From Brevibacterium yomogidense (lineage in GTDB: Bacteria > Actinomycetota > Actinomycetes > Actinomycetales > Brevibacteriaceae): a stretch of DNA of 64,000 bases. The stretch's first letter is position 1. Every line of letters begins with the position of its first letter. The notes below the pieces were generated by a model. That model worked only from the letters and a program-made list of their open reading frames with translations. It made no database searches and was not told the origin of the DNA. A program made the translations under genes and the position numbers. Shown piece by piece: positions 1 through 9,095 of this stretch. The stretch is from NCBI RefSeq assembly GCF_900163715.1, contig NZ_FWFF01000005.1, positions 62,001 through 126,000 on the forward strand, written 5' to 3'.

Positions 1-597
1 CTCCTCCTGGGCACCGCAGTCTTCGCGGTCACCGCCGCGGGTGTGACGATGTCGTGGAAGCGCCTCCTGCTGATCGGCGGCGGTGGAGCGGCGGGGCTCA
101 TGCTGCTCGTGCTGTTCCTCGACTGGCTGCGCCCCACGGACCAGCGGACCCACTTCGGGAACTTCTTCGACTCGATCCTCACCGGTGAGGCGGGCGCTGT
201 GCTCCTGCGGAAGATCGGCATGAACATCGACATCCTGACCCAGAGCTGGGCGACGGTGCTCCTGCCGTTCGTGCTGGCGGCGATCCTGTGGGCAGCCATC
301 TCCCCGGATCGCTTCCGCATCCCCCTGCTGGGCGAGTGGTACCGGGACATGCCGCTGCTGCGGACCTCCATCATCTCCCTGGCCGTGCTGCTGACCGTGG
401 GCACGTTCATCAACGATTCCGGCATCGTGGTGCCGGCGGTCGGCATCCTCTTCCTCATGCCGGCCCTCACCCACCTCGTGGGGACGAAGGCGAAGGACCA
501 GCCGAAGGCTCAGGCTCAGGGTCAAGCTCAGCCCCAGCCGGGGGCGCAGGCTCAATCCCAGGCTCATCCCCGGCCGGGGACGCCGCCTCAGCCGTAG
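1..597 (+). CDS. C-terminal part of a polytopic membrane protein (cut by window edge)
   Basis: The open frame enters from the left edge with no start codon inside the window, so only the C-terminal part is seen. About four hydrophobic segments are visible, including one containing NDSGIVVPAVG near the end, a motif I associate with large actinobacterial membrane proteins of unknown role. The last 35 or so residues are a Gln/Ala/Pro-rich tail that looks like short repeat expansion and is probably cytoplasmic and disordered. A 19-bp direct repeat (548-566 and 596-614) lies across the stop codon. I do not recognise the function. A GTG at 43 would give a 184-residue protein, but the hydrophobic frame continues upstream of it. 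Confidence 0.7.
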   Translation, partial: LLLGTAVFAVTAAGVTMSWKRLLLIGGGGAAGLMLLVLFLDWLRPTDQRTHFGNFFDSILTGEAGAVLLRKIGMNIDILTQSWATVLLPFVLAAILWAAISPDRFRIPLLGEWYRDMPLLRTSIISLAVLLTVGTFINDSGIVVPAVGILFLMPALTHLVGTKAKDQPKAQAQGQAQPQPGAQAQSQAHPRPGTPPQP

Positions 598-1059
598 GCT
601 CAATCCCAGGCTCACCGTCCCGTCGATCCAGCACCCTCCATCGACGGCGGTATGTGCCCGCACCATGCTCCGTCGAGCCGACGATCCTGCACACGAGTCG
701 GCCCAGAAGTGTGCAGGAGCGTCGAGTGGATGTGCAGAACTGACGGGTGGTCGCCCCTGCATGAGCGGTGCTCGCCCCACGGCGACGGGCGAGCCTCCGT
801 TCGAGTTCGAGTGAGTACAAACCGGCCCCGCCCGCGAGAGATCAGGACCAGGTTGCACTCACTCGATCACGGCACCGGGGCTGGGCCACGCTGCCCACAC
901 ACAACGCCGCTCACACACAAGACCGCCCACACACAACGCAGGACCCGCACGATTCCGTGCGGGTCCTGCATCGTTCTCAGAGCCGAAGCCCCCGACTATC
1001 CGTCAGCTCTCTGGCAGGGCCTCCATCAGCACCCCACCAGAGTCTCTGTCAGCACCTCG
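598..1059. other. Gene-free interval with one strong hairpin
   Basis: These 462 bases lie between the end of the membrane protein (+) and the end of the nucleotidase gene (-), so the flanking genes converge. I find no coding sequence with a credible ribosome binding site. The only clear structure is the hairpin at 938-969. The rest is GC-rich with short CACACA runs around 895-935. Confidence 0.6.
938..969. terminator. Perfect 13-bp hairpin, likely bidirectional terminator
   Basis: GCAGGACCCGCAC pairs perfectly with GTGCGGGTCCTGC across a 6-nt loop. It sits about 90 bases past the nucleotidase stop (- strand) in a convergent interval. There is no U tract, as is common for actinobacterial terminators, so the terminator call rests on stem strength and position. 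Confidence 0.65.
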
Positions 1060-3468
1060 TCAGAGGCCCTTGCCGCGCTTGCGGCTGGCGGCCAGTGCTG
1101 CGCCGCCCGCTGCGACGAGCGCCGCCGCGAGGCCCAGGATGCCGCCCAGCTCTGCGCCGGTGCGGGGCAGGTCACCGTTGCCGTCGTCACGGGCATCGTC
1201 GTCGCGGCCGTCATCACCGTTTCCGCCGCCGTCACTGCCGCTGCCGTCGTCGCCGTTGTCGTTCCCACCGTTGTCGTCGTCCCGGCCGTCATCGCCATCG
1301 CCGCCGCCGTCGCTGCCGCCGTCAGCGTCCTCGTCTCCGTCGCTTCCGCCGTCGGATCCGTTGTCATCGTCGTCCTCGCCCGGCTGGGCGTCGGTGACGG
1401 TGACCGTGAGGTCCAGTGACCGGCTGACGGGCAGCGGATTGTCATCCCACCACGCGTGCTCCGGATCCGCGATGAGCGTCGCGGTGACCGTGTGCTCGCC
1501 GGTCTCCACGTCGTCGCCGGCTGCGACGGTGAGTTCACTCTCCGTCGTGCCCTCTGCGATCGCCTCGAGCACTGCGGACTCCACGGTCGTGGCGTTCGCG
1601 GCTGTGAACGCGTCCTCGACTCCTGCCAGGTCGGCGGTGAAGCCCTCCGGCAGCTCGAGCGCCAGGCTGAAGGGGCCGTCGATATCCCGCGCGGCCTCAG
1701 TCATGAAGGTGAGCCCGACGTCGCCGCCCTGCTCGACCTCGATCTCCTCGCCACCATCAGCGCCGCCCTCATAGCCGAAGGACGCTTCGAGGTCCTCCGT
1801 GTTGATGACGTCGAGCGCGAAGTCCGCCTGCCGCTCCTGCGGGTCCCCTTCGACGACCTCGCGCGTCTCGAAGTAGTTCTCCCAGACCTCGAAGTCGGTG
1901 ATGCCCGACTGCTGGAACTCGCCGTTCGCGAAGGCCGCGAAGTTGTCGCCGCCAGCGGCCAGGAAGCTCAGCGTCGCCACGCGGTACTCCGCGTTCGGAT
2001 CGATCTCCTCACCGTCGACTTCGACGGACACGACGTGCTCGCCGCGCGCCGCATCGGAGTCGTAGACGACATCGAGCTCGTCGGAGATGCCCATGTGCAG
2101 GAAGGGCCGCGATGCGCCGTCCGGCTGCCACTGCTCCTCGAACAGCTGGATGACGTCCGCGCCCGTGAGCGTGACGACGCCGTGGTCGTTCGCGAACGGC
2201 AGGACGGCGTTGAGCTCGCCCACCGTCACCTCGCCCGGCTCCTCGTCGCCGAAGGTGTCATCGACGAGCAGATCAGTGCGCAGGCCGCCCGGATTCGTGA
2301 TGCCGAAGTCGGCTTCTTCGAGCTGCGACATCCCCACGCCCTCCGTGAGGGCGTCCGCCACGAGGTTGCCCAGCTGGGACTCGCCGCCGCGATCCTCCGA
2401 GCCGTCCTCGTTGAACGCACGGGTGATGTCCTCGTCGATCGTGCCGACGACCTCGGAACCGATCTCCTGCGCTTTCGCCTCTGCGTCCGCGACGATCCCG
2501 TCGACCTCGTCGACGATCGGTGAGGAGAAGGACTGATCCGCGGTGTCGAGCAGCTCCTGCTCGTCCACAGACCAGTCGCCCTCGCCCTCACTCGTGAGAG
2601 TGACCTTGCCGACGATCTCGCCGTAGTTGCCCGACTGGACGACGGGGCGCGTGCGCCCGTCCTCACCCGGCACCGGTGCAGAGAAGTTCGCCTGCATGTG
2701 CGAGTGGCCGAAGAACATCGCGTCGATCGAGGCGTCGGCGCCCGTCACGACGGAGTTGAACTCCTCGTTCGATCCCAGTGCGGAATCCAGATCGGACACG
2801 CTGGCGGGGCCCAGGTGGGCGGCCAGCACCGTGAGGTCCGGCTTCTCCTCATCCGGCAGCGCCTCGAGCTCTTCTGCCGCATCGTTGATCGCCGTGACGG
2901 GGTCGCCGAACTCGATGTCCTCGATGCCGCCCGGGCTCACGAGCTGTGCGGTCTCCTCCGTCACCGCGCCGATGACGCCGATCCGCACGTCGCCCTGCTC
3001 GACGATCGTGTACGGGGTGATCCCGTCCGCGACCTCCGTCGTGCCCTTCTTGTACACGTTCGCACCGAGGTTCGCGAAGTCCGTGCTCGGGGAGACACGG
3101 TCCCGCAGGTCCGCGTAGCCGCGGTCGAATTCGTGGTTGCCCACCGATGCGGCGTCCGCGCCGAGCGCGTTCAGCACATCCATCGTGGGCTTGTCCTCCT
3201 GCGAGGAGGACGCATAGGTGGACGCGCCGATGTCGTCACCGGTCGTCAGGAAGGCGGTCTCGCCGTCGAAGGCCGCTCGCTCACGTTCGACGACGGAGGC
3301 GACTCCGTGGCCGGCGTCGGCGATCCGTCCGTGGAAATCAGTGATGTTGAGCAGCTGGACCTGGGTGCCGGCAGGTGCCTCGCCGAATGCGGGGAGCGCT
3401 GCCAGGGGCAGCACCATCCCCGTGGCGGCCGCGCCGGCGACCACGCCGCGCAGAAGAGTCTTCTTCAT
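1060..3468 (-). CDS. LPXTG-anchored 5'-nucleotidase / metallophosphatase
   Basis: A predicted secreted, wall-anchored enzyme that would release phosphate from nucleotides outside the cell. The 802-residue product has a signal peptide (about residues 1-29). The metallophosphoesterase domain contains NITDFHGR (41-48), GNHEFDRG (110-117) and a GHSH motif, and is followed by a 5'-nucleotidase C-terminal domain. A long Asp/Gly/Ser-rich linker leads to the sortase signal LPRTG (767-771), a hydrophobic segment and a basic tail. I chose ATG 3468 because GAGGA lies just upstream of it. A GTG at 3480 is in frame but has no ribosome binding site. It stands alone, with the 938-969 hairpin downstream. The linker is repeat-like and could vary in length between strains. 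Confidence 0.9.
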   Translation of the reverse strand: MKKTLLRGVVAGAAATGMVLPLAALPAFGEAPAGTQVQLLNITDFHGRIADAGHGVASVVERERAAFDGETAFLTTGDDIGASTYASSSQEDKPTMDVLNALGADAASVGNHEFDRGYADLRDRVSPSTDFANLGANVYKKGTTEVADGITPYTIVEQGDVRIGVIGAVTEETAQLVSPGGIEDIEFGDPVTAINDAAEELEALPDEEKPDLTVLAAHLGPASVSDLDSALGSNEEFNSVVTGADASIDAMFFGHSHMQANFSAPVPGEDGRTRPVVQSGNYGEIVGKVTLTSEGEGDWSVDEQELLDTADQSFSSPIVDEVDGIVADAEAKAQEIGSEVVGTIDEDITRAFNEDGSEDRGGESQLGNLVADALTEGVGMSQLEEADFGITNPGGLRTDLLVDDTFGDEEPGEVTVGELNAVLPFANDHGVVTLTGADVIQLFEEQWQPDGASRPFLHMGISDELDVVYDSDAARGEHVVSVEVDGEEIDPNAEYRVATLSFLAAGGDNFAAFANGEFQQSGITDFEVWENYFETREVVEGDPQERQADFALDVINTEDLEASFGYEGGADGGEEIEVEQGGDVGLTFMTEAARDIDGPFSLALELPEGFTADLAGVEDAFTAANATTVESAVLEAIAEGTTESELTVAAGDDVETGEHTVTATLIADPEHAWWDDNPLPVSRSLDLTVTVTDAQPGEDDDDNGSDGGSDGDEDADGGSDGGGDGDDGRDDDNGGNDNGDDGSGSDGGGNGDDGRDDDARDDGNGDLPRTGAELGGILGLAAALVAAGGAALAASRKRGKGL

Positions 3469-3641
3469 CGTCGTCCTCACAACAGAAGGTGGGTGTTACG
3501 TCCGAGATTCTTGTGAATACACTCGAAGAATAGCCCGATTCCGCATGAATGCGGCGTGAATTCCCGCGACTGGCTTCACACACGCCCACTCTGGCGTCCA
3601 CCCGTACCCATCCGTCGAGCCACACCAACCCGCACCCGCGC

Positions 3642-4547
3642 TCAGCCGTGGAGCTCGTCCGCCTGCCTGCGCTTGCGGGCGGATTCCGCCTGCTGCGCCC
3701 ATCCGTCCGGCCCGTCGGGGTACCCGACCTCTTCGAGGACGAGGCCGTGGGCGGGCATGAGGTGCATGGGCGGCAGTTCCGCGCGATCCGCCCCCGCCTC
3801 CGCCCGCGCCAGCAGCTGCGCGGGCTCCGTGACGCCCCACGCTCCGGATCCGACCCGCACGAGACCGCCCACCAGCGCCCGCACCATGTGGTGGCAGAAC
3901 GCGTCCGCGCGCAGGTCCAGTGCGATGACGCCCGAATCCTCCCGGACCACGGAGAGGTCGAGCAGTGTGCGGATCGTCGTGGACTCCGGTCGCGGCTTGC
4001 AGAAGGGCAGGAAGTCATGGAGCCCCAGCACCTCGCCGGCGGCCCGCGCCATCGCGCCGTGGTCGAGCGCCCCCCGATGGACCACCGTGTGCTGCGCCGC
4101 GAGCGGGTCGCGCAGCGCCCCCTCGTCCGCGATGCGGTAGGAGTACCTGCGCCACACGGCGGAGAACCGTGCGTCGAATGCTGCGGACACCTCCTGCGCC
4201 CCATGGATCACGAGGTCCGGGGCCCCCAGGTGCCCCAGCACGCCGCGCAGCCGGCTCACGAGTCCGTCGGCCGGCTCCCTGACCCGCTTCCCCCGGCCGG
4301 TGAGTGCGGCGAGGGCAGCAGGCGGGAGGTCGCAGTGGACCACCTGCCTCCGCGCGTGCACGCCCGCGTCCGTCCGACCCGCGACGATGGTGCGCACCCG
4401 CTGGCCGAACACGGTCGCGAAGCTCTCTTCGAGCACACCCTGGACGGTGCGCAGGGACGGCTGGGCCGCCCAGCCGTGGAAGTCCGTCCCCACGTATCCG
4501 AGGTCGATCCGGAACCGGGTCGCCTCACCGTCCGGGGTGAGAGTCAC
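3642..4547 (-). CDS. truA: tRNA pseudouridine(38-40) synthase TruA
   Basis: This enzyme converts uridines 38-40 in the tRNA anticodon stem-loop to pseudouridine. The 301-residue product has the TruA start (RIDLGYVGTDFHGWAAQP) and the catalytic motif AGRTDAGVHA with Asp60 as the expected nucleophile. Its length suits the family. The GTG start (4545-4547) overlaps the stop of the upstream LemA-like gene in GTGA, so the two are translationally coupled. In many actinobacteria truA follows the rpsM-rplQ ribosomal region; here its partner is a membrane-anchored protein instead. Confidence 0.95.
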   Translation of the reverse strand: MTLTPDGEATRFRIDLGYVGTDFHGWAAQPSLRTVQGVLEESFATVFGQRVRTIVAGRTDAGVHARRQVVHCDLPPAALAALTGRGKRVREPADGLVSRLRGVLGHLGAPDLVIHGAQEVSAAFDARFSAVWRRYSYRIADEGALRDPLAAQHTVVHRGALDHGAMARAAGEVLGLHDFLPFCKPRPESTTIRTLLDLSVVREDSGVIALDLRADAFCHHMVRALVGGLVRVGSGAWGVTEPAQLLARAEAGADRAELPPMHLMPAHGLVLEEVGYPDGPDGWAQQAESARKRRQADELHG

Positions 4548-5194
4548 AGCTCCTCCCCCACCCGTCCCGGCCGGTAGTTCTCCGAGCCCGGCGAGACATC
4601 GTCGTGGATGTGGCGCTCATCGGGTTCCGACGGCGTGTACTCGATCTGCTTGATCTCCGTGTACACACCGCGCCACGGAAGGGCCAGCACCCGGGCGCGC
4701 CGACGGGTGTAGGCGCGGACGCTCGCATTGTGGTGGCGGACCGCGGCGCCGATATGGGTCTCGTGCCCCTCGAGCTGGACGAGGAGGTCATCGGCGAACC
4801 CGGGCGGGGCCTCGGGCGCGGATGCCTTCTCCCGGATGCCCGCGGCGACGGTGCGGACGGCGTCGGTCACGACATGCTCGGCGACTCCGGCGTCGATCCG
4901 GCTGCGCACGGTCTGCGCGGCCACGACGGCTGACTCGAGGTCCGCGATCCGCGGGTCCTCACCCAGGAGGCGGCGGGCCTCGGCGACGTAGACGGGGACG
5001 AGCCCGTGCCGGGCGGCGCGGGCCACGTCGAACTGGCGGCGGGCCTCCCGCGTGAGCGATCTGTTGAGCGACAGCTGGTTGTAGCGGATGGTCAGGAGGA
5101 CGACGATGCCCGCCGCCAGCACGAGCACAGCGATGAGAACGACCCAACTCCACTGCATGTGCCTGGAAGCCCCCACTCCGACGACGTGTCCCAC
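4544..5194 (-). CDS. LemA-like membrane-anchored protein
   Basis: The product (216 residues from the GTG at 5194) has one N-terminal membrane segment followed by a helical domain with RYNQL, a FDVARAARHGLVP stretch and a late HHNASVRAYTRR stretch. These match the pattern of LemA proteins, whose biochemical role is poorly known. Similarity is weak, so this is a divergent member at best. GAGG lies about 4 nt before GTG 5194, and an ATG at 5158 would start right at the membrane helix; either is possible. It is the first gene of a two-gene unit with truA (4-nt overlap). The C-terminal tail is charged. Confidence 0.6.
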   Translation of the reverse strand: MGHVVGVGASRHMQWSWVVLIAVLVLAAGIVVLLTIRYNQLSLNRSLTREARRQFDVARAARHGLVPVYVAEARRLLGEDPRIADLESAVVAAQTVRSRIDAGVAEHVVTDAVRTVAAGIREKASAPEAPPGFADDLLVQLEGHETHIGAAVRHHNASVRAYTRRRARVLALPWRGVYTEIKQIEYTPSEPDERHIHDDVSPGSENYRPGRVGEEL

Positions 5195-5373
5195 GAATCC
5201 TCAGGGACCAGGGTACCCGCAGGGCGCACACGTTCACCGGTCGTTCAGCCGCCGTTGACCGGCAGGATGGCGGGCGCAGGTGACCGGCCATGACGCCGAC
5301 CCGGGGCCGGGCACCGCGGATTCGCGAGGCGTTCGCCGATCCGTCACCTGTTCCACCCGCTGTCCGTCACCTT

Positions 5374-5399
5374 TCTCACGTGAAATGAAACATGTGAGA
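5374..5399. promoter_or_regulatory. Inverted repeat over the glycosyltransferase start
   Basis: TCTCACGTG and CATGTGAGA are inverted copies with one mismatch, separated by 8 nt. The ATG at 5385 lies in the spacer and the alternative GTG at 5394 lies in the right arm. No Shine-Dalgarno sequence precedes either start. It could be a protein operator or an RNA hairpin that controls initiation. Two copies of CCGTCACCT lie just upstream (5341 and 5364). Confidence 0.4.
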
Positions 5400-6581
5400 G
5401 TCGCAGTGATCGCAGAATCGTTCCTCCCGCAGATGAACGGGGTCAGCCACAGCCTGCTCCGCGTGCTCGACCATCTGGCCGAGCGCGGAGACGAAGCCAT
5501 CGTCATCGCACCGGGCAGCCGCGGTGATCGGCCGCGCGAGGTCGCAGGTGCCCGAGTCCTCCGAGTCCCCAGCTTCGCGATGCCGAAGTACCGCAAGGTC
5601 CGCGTCGCCCCGGGCGGAGTCGCCCGGATCCGGCGGCTGCTCGCCGACTTCGACCCGGACGTCGTCCATGTCGCCTCACCCTTCGTCCTGGGCTGGCGGG
5701 GCGTGCTCGCCGCGCAGGATCTGGGGATCCCGTCCGTCGCCGTCTACCAGACCGAGGTCCCGGCCTACGCCGCCCGCTACGGGATGCGCGGCCTGGAGAC
5801 CGTGCTGTGGAACCACGTCCGCAACATCCACCAGCACGCCTCCCTCACGCTCGCGCCGTCGTCCTACACCGTCGACCAGCTCACCGGGATCGGTGTGAGC
5901 GACGTGCGCCTGTGGGCCCGCGGCGTGGACTCCTCGCGGTTCGACCCCACCCATCGGTCTGCGTCGTTCCGCGCGAAGGTCGGTGTGAGCGCGAATGGCA
6001 CCGGGCCCGAGGTCGTCGTCGGCTTCGTGGGACGCCTCGCCGTGGAGAAGCAGGTCGAGGACCTGCGCGTCCTGTCGTCGGTCCCGAATGTGAAGCTGGT
6101 CATCGTCGGCGAGGGGCCGCAGAAGGACCGCCTGCGCAGGCTGCTCCCCGACGCTCACTTCACCGGGTTCCTGGGTGGAGAGGCGCTGGCCCAGGCCGTT
6201 GCGAGCTTCGACATCATGGCGTCGCCGGGCGAGTTCGAGACGTTCTGCCAGACCATCCAGGAGGCGATGGCCTCCGGCGTCCCCGTCGTGGCGCCTGCGC
6301 GCGGCGGCCCGCTGGACCTGGTCGACTCATCGCGCACCGGGTGGCTGTACAGCCCGGGCGACCTCGAGGGGCTGCGCGCGCACGTGGCGGACCTCGCGGG
6401 GGACGCGGCGAAGCGGAGGGCGTTCGGACTAACGGCGCGGGAGACGGTGCTGGGCCGCACGTGGAAGAGCGTGTGCTCGCAGCTGATCGGCCACTATTCG
6501 GCGGCGATCGCGAGGCCCGCGCCGCAGGTCATCGGCCGGTCGTACACCGGTGGTGCCCGGTGGGCGCAGGACCGCGTCTGA
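5385..6581 (+). CDS. GT4-family glycosyltransferase, probably GDP-mannose-dependent mannosyltransferase
   Basis: The 398-residue product is a GT-B fold retaining glycosyltransferase related to the actinobacterial MgtA/PimB-type mannosyltransferases, which add mannose to glycolipids on the cytoplasmic face of the membrane. The start (VAVIAESFLPQMNGVSHS) is typical. The C-terminal half has FVGRLAVEKQVEDL (a donor-site segment) and the E-x7-E motif at Glu285-Glu293 in EFETFCQTIQE. ATG 5385 was chosen, but GTG 5394 matches the usual family N-terminus slightly better and neither has a ribosome binding site. It is transcribed alone, divergent from the LemA-like gene. The acceptor lipid cannot be read from sequence. 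Confidence 0.85.
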   Translation: MKHVRVAVIAESFLPQMNGVSHSLLRVLDHLAERGDEAIVIAPGSRGDRPREVAGARVLRVPSFAMPKYRKVRVAPGGVARIRRLLADFDPDVVHVASPFVLGWRGVLAAQDLGIPSVAVYQTEVPAYAARYGMRGLETVLWNHVRNIHQHASLTLAPSSYTVDQLTGIGVSDVRLWARGVDSSRFDPTHRSASFRAKVGVSANGTGPEVVVGFVGRLAVEKQVEDLRVLSSVPNVKLVIVGEGPQKDRLRRLLPDAHFTGFLGGEALAQAVASFDIMASPGEFETFCQTIQEAMASGVPVVAPARGGPLDLVDSSRTGWLYSPGDLEGLRAHVADLAGDAAKRRAFGLTARETVLGRTWKSVCSQLIGHYSAAIARPAPQVIGRSYTGGARWAQDRV

Positions 6582-6696
6582 GGGGTGGGGCCTGGGGCGC
6601 GCCTGAGGGGCACGGCGCAGTCGTGGGTCTCGTCTGACGGGCGCCGCCGGAGGCCCGTGCACGAGACCCGCACAGGTACAGCCACCAGCACACACG

Positions 6697-6768
6697 GCGA
6701 GACGCCGGCTACCGGTATGAAACACCGTGTTCAGGCGCGGTGTTTCATACCGGTCACCGGCGTTTCGC
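6697..6768. terminator. 72-nt imperfect hairpin between convergent genes
   Basis: A central 17-bp perfect inverted repeat (6711-6727 with 6738-6754) has a 10-nt loop. After a 2-nt mismatch it extends by 12 more pairs (6697-6708 with 6757-6768, one G-T). It lies between the glycosyltransferase (ends 6581, +) and the symporter (ends 6827, -), which suits a bidirectional terminator, though it is unusually long. Confidence 0.65.
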
Positions 6769-6773
6769 GAGAG

Positions 6774-6828
6774 CGTGAGCGGCTGGGCTCTGCGAGAGAG
6801 GTCAGCGAGGACGTGAGCGGCTGGGCTC
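6774..6828. repeat. 17-bp direct repeat at the symporter 3' end
   Basis: CGTGAGCGGCTGGGCTC occurs at 6774-6790 and again at 6812-6828. The second copy runs into the stop codon of the symporter gene (6827-6829). Confidence 0.7.
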
Positions 6829-8326
6829 AGGCTCCCTGGGCGGAGGTCCTGTCGCGGATGTCGACGTAGTCGCGGACGTCCTCCGGGGCCCAAGTCTCGA
6901 CATTCTTGATGTCCGGCATGTCGGTTGCGAGGAAGATCGGGTCCTCCCCCTTGCCCAGCTTCGCCCGGTAGTCGCGCAGCAGGCGCATCGCAGTCGGCGC
7001 GAGGATCGTGATGACGACCAGGTTGATGAGCGCGATCACGACCATCGACACCCCGGCGATGGACCACGCGAGCTCCACGGAGATGACGGAGCCGATGAAC
7101 ACCATCGCGACGACGGACAGACCGAAGGCCAGGTGCCAGCCGCGCTTCGACGTGAGGAAGTGGACGTTCGCCTCGCCGTAGGAGTAGTTGCCCAGCACGG
7201 ATGTGAACGCGAGCAGCAGCATGATCGCGCCCAGGAGGATCGCCGACCAGGCGCCCAGGCTCGCGGTGAGCGACTCCTGGACCATGAGGAGGCCCTCGCC
7301 GCCGGTCGAGGGGTCCGGGAAGGCCACGAGCACGATGAACGCGGTGATCGTGCAGATGAGCAGCGTGTCGAAGTAGACGCCCAGCGTCTGGACGAGGCCC
7401 TGCTTGACGGGGTGGCTGACCGAGGCCGTCGCTGCGACGTTCGGCACCGAGCCCATGCCCGCCTCGTTGGAGAGCATCCCGCGCTGCACGCCGTTGACGA
7501 TCGCAGCGCCGATGCCGCCGCCCACAGCCGCCTGCGGGCTGAAGGCGCCCTCGAACATCTGGCCGAAGACGCGGGGCAGCTCGCCGAAGTTCATGCCGAC
7601 GACGATGAGTCCGATCAGCAGGTAGATGGCCGCCATGACCGGGACCATGTTCTGGGCGACGTTCGCGACCCGGCGCATCCCGCCGACCACGATGCCGGCG
7701 GTGAAGAGTGCGAGCACGATGCCCACGAGGAACGGCAGCCACGGCAGACCCGCCGGATCTGCGAAGGCACCGACGGCACCGCTCACGGCATCGGTGATCG
7801 TGTTCGCCTGCAGCGAGGTGAACGCCAGGGCGAAGCAGAAGATGAAGAGCAGCGCGAAGAACGCGCCGAACCCACGGCTGCCCAGCCCGCGGTGGATGTA
7901 GAAGGCCGGTCCGCCCTTGTAGGTGTCCTCCGCCCGGACCTTGTACAGCTGAGCCAGAGTCGACTCGATGAAGCTCGCAGCGGAGGTGAAGAGGCACATG
8001 ATCCACATCCACACGACGGCGCCGGGGCCGCCGATGAAGATCGCGCCGGCGACGCCGGACACATTGCCGGTGCCCACGCGGGCGGCGGCGGAGATCACGA
8101 ACGCCTGGAACGCGGACAGCGACTTCGTGTCGTGCTTGGCGCCCTCGTCGGACTGCGGCTTCTCTGTGATGGACCGGAACATGGCCGGCAGCATCCGGAA
8201 CTGGACGGCGCCGGTGCGCAGCGTGAAGTACAGGGCGAGCAGCCCGACGACGGGCATGCCCAGCCAGGTCCACAGCCACCCTTCGGCGTTGCCGAGCCAT
8301 GTGTTGAGGTCATCTATGAGTCCCAT
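6827..8326 (-). CDS. Sodium:alanine symporter, AGCS family
   Basis: A predicted sodium-coupled importer of alanine or glycine in the cytoplasmic membrane. The 499-residue product has about ten membrane segments and the family signature region GTGNVSGVAGAIFIGGPGA, followed later by NEAGMGSVPNVAATAS. Its length is normal for the family. ATG 8326 was chosen; a GTG three codons upstream (8335) is also possible, and neither has a clear ribosome binding site. Its 3' end overlaps a direct repeat, and the long hairpin lies beyond it. Confidence 0.9.
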   Translation of the reverse strand: MGLIDDLNTWLGNAEGWLWTWLGMPVVGLLALYFTLRTGAVQFRMLPAMFRSITEKPQSDEGAKHDTKSLSAFQAFVISAAARVGTGNVSGVAGAIFIGGPGAVVWMWIMCLFTSAASFIESTLAQLYKVRAEDTYKGGPAFYIHRGLGSRGFGAFFALLFIFCFALAFTSLQANTITDAVSGAVGAFADPAGLPWLPFLVGIVLALFTAGIVVGGMRRVANVAQNMVPVMAAIYLLIGLIVVGMNFGELPRVFGQMFEGAFSPQAAVGGGIGAAIVNGVQRGMLSNEAGMGSVPNVAATASVSHPVKQGLVQTLGVYFDTLLICTITAFIVLVAFPDPSTGGEGLLMVQESLTASLGAWSAILLGAIMLLLAFTSVLGNYSYGEANVHFLTSKRGWHLAFGLSVVAMVFIGSVISVELAWSIAGVSMVVIALINLVVITILAPTAMRLLRDYRAKLGKGEDPIFLATDMPDIKNVETWAPEDVRDYVDIRDRTSAQGA

Positions 8327-8414
8327 ATGCGCCACGGTATCCGGAAGGGAGGTGACGTGTGACTCAGAGCACCGCTGTTATGACATGACTCACGTTCAGC
8401 GGAGGCTCAGCATC

Positions 8415-9026
8415 TCACTCGAGGCCGCGCGCTTCGAGGGCGCGCCCGGTGTCCTGCGCGTACTTCACCGTGCCCAGCACCAGCGGGATGGTGCGGGCGC
8501 GCAGGGAGCCCTCGAGACCTCGGGCGCGGGCGGAGTCTCCGGCGACCCGCGCAAGGTCGGCGATGACGGGGAGGCTGCGGACCACCAGCCCTGCGGCCAG
8601 GCCGACGGTTGCCGGTCGCAGGCCGACGAACCGCAGCGGCCACGCGAGGACCTCGAACACCGCGATCAGCTCGCCCACCGTCGTCGTGAGCATGAGCAGA
8701 GCGGCGGCCATGATGCACACGACGATGGTCGAGGAGAGCCGCAGGCCAGTGGCCCAGTCCGTGAGCCAGAGATGCGCGGCGAAGACGGCCACGATGATCA
8801 GGCCGATCCGCAGGACGGGAGCGACGAGTTCACGCAGCGGCAGACGGGCGCTGACCGCCACGGCGACGATGAGCACGAGGAGGCCCACGTTGACCTGGGC
8901 GTCACGCGTCGCCAGCACGACGACGCTCAGGGCGGCGACGCCTGCGAGCTTCGTCCACGCGGGCGATCGGTGCAGCCACGAGTCACCGGGGACCCGGCGC
9001 CCGAGGAAGCGCTGGCGGGCCCTCAT
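8415..9026 (-). CDS. bioN: Energy-coupling factor transmembrane protein BioN (EcfT)
   Basis: The membrane coupling subunit of an ECF importer. At 203 residues it is short for EcfT but typical of BioN. It has about five membrane segments and the two Ala-Arg-Gly-type coupling motifs (ARARGLEGS and, at the very end, ALEARGLE) that contact the ATPase. It is the third gene of bioY-bioM-bioN, which points to biotin as substrate. The 69-nt gap to bioM is filled by a 15-bp tandem repeat that also supplies the weak GAGAG ribosome binding region. Confidence 0.88.
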   Translation of the reverse strand: MRARQRFLGRRVPGDSWLHRSPAWTKLAGVAALSVVVLATRDAQVNVGLLVLIVAVAVSARLPLRELVAPVLRIGLIIVAVFAAHLWLTDWATGLRLSSTIVVCIMAAALLMLTTTVGELIAVFEVLAWPLRFVGLRPATVGLAAGLVVRSLPVIADLARVAGDSARARGLEGSLRARTIPLVLGTVKYAQDTGRALEARGLE

Positions 9027-9028
9027 GC

Positions 9029-9088
9029 GCGTGCTCTCACTGTGCGGGCTCTCACTATTCGTTCTCTCGCTATGCGGGCTCTCATGCG
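9029..9088. repeat. 15-bp tandem repeat between bioM and bioN
   Basis: Four degenerate 15-bp units (9029-9043, 9044-9058, 9059-9073, 9074-9088) share the core GCGGGCTCTCACTAT. They occupy almost the whole bioM-bioN gap and include the region just before the bioN start. Confidence 0.65.
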
Positions 9089-9095
9089 CGGGCCG

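Noticed and set aside
3481..3560. Pho box before the secreted nucleotidase
   Set aside because: No repeated GTTCA-type direct units were found in the leader.
6429..8300. Long open frame on the same strand as the alanine symporter but in another frame
   Set aside because: It is compositionally Arg/Ala/His-rich without motifs, while the overlapping frame is a clear AGCS transporter.
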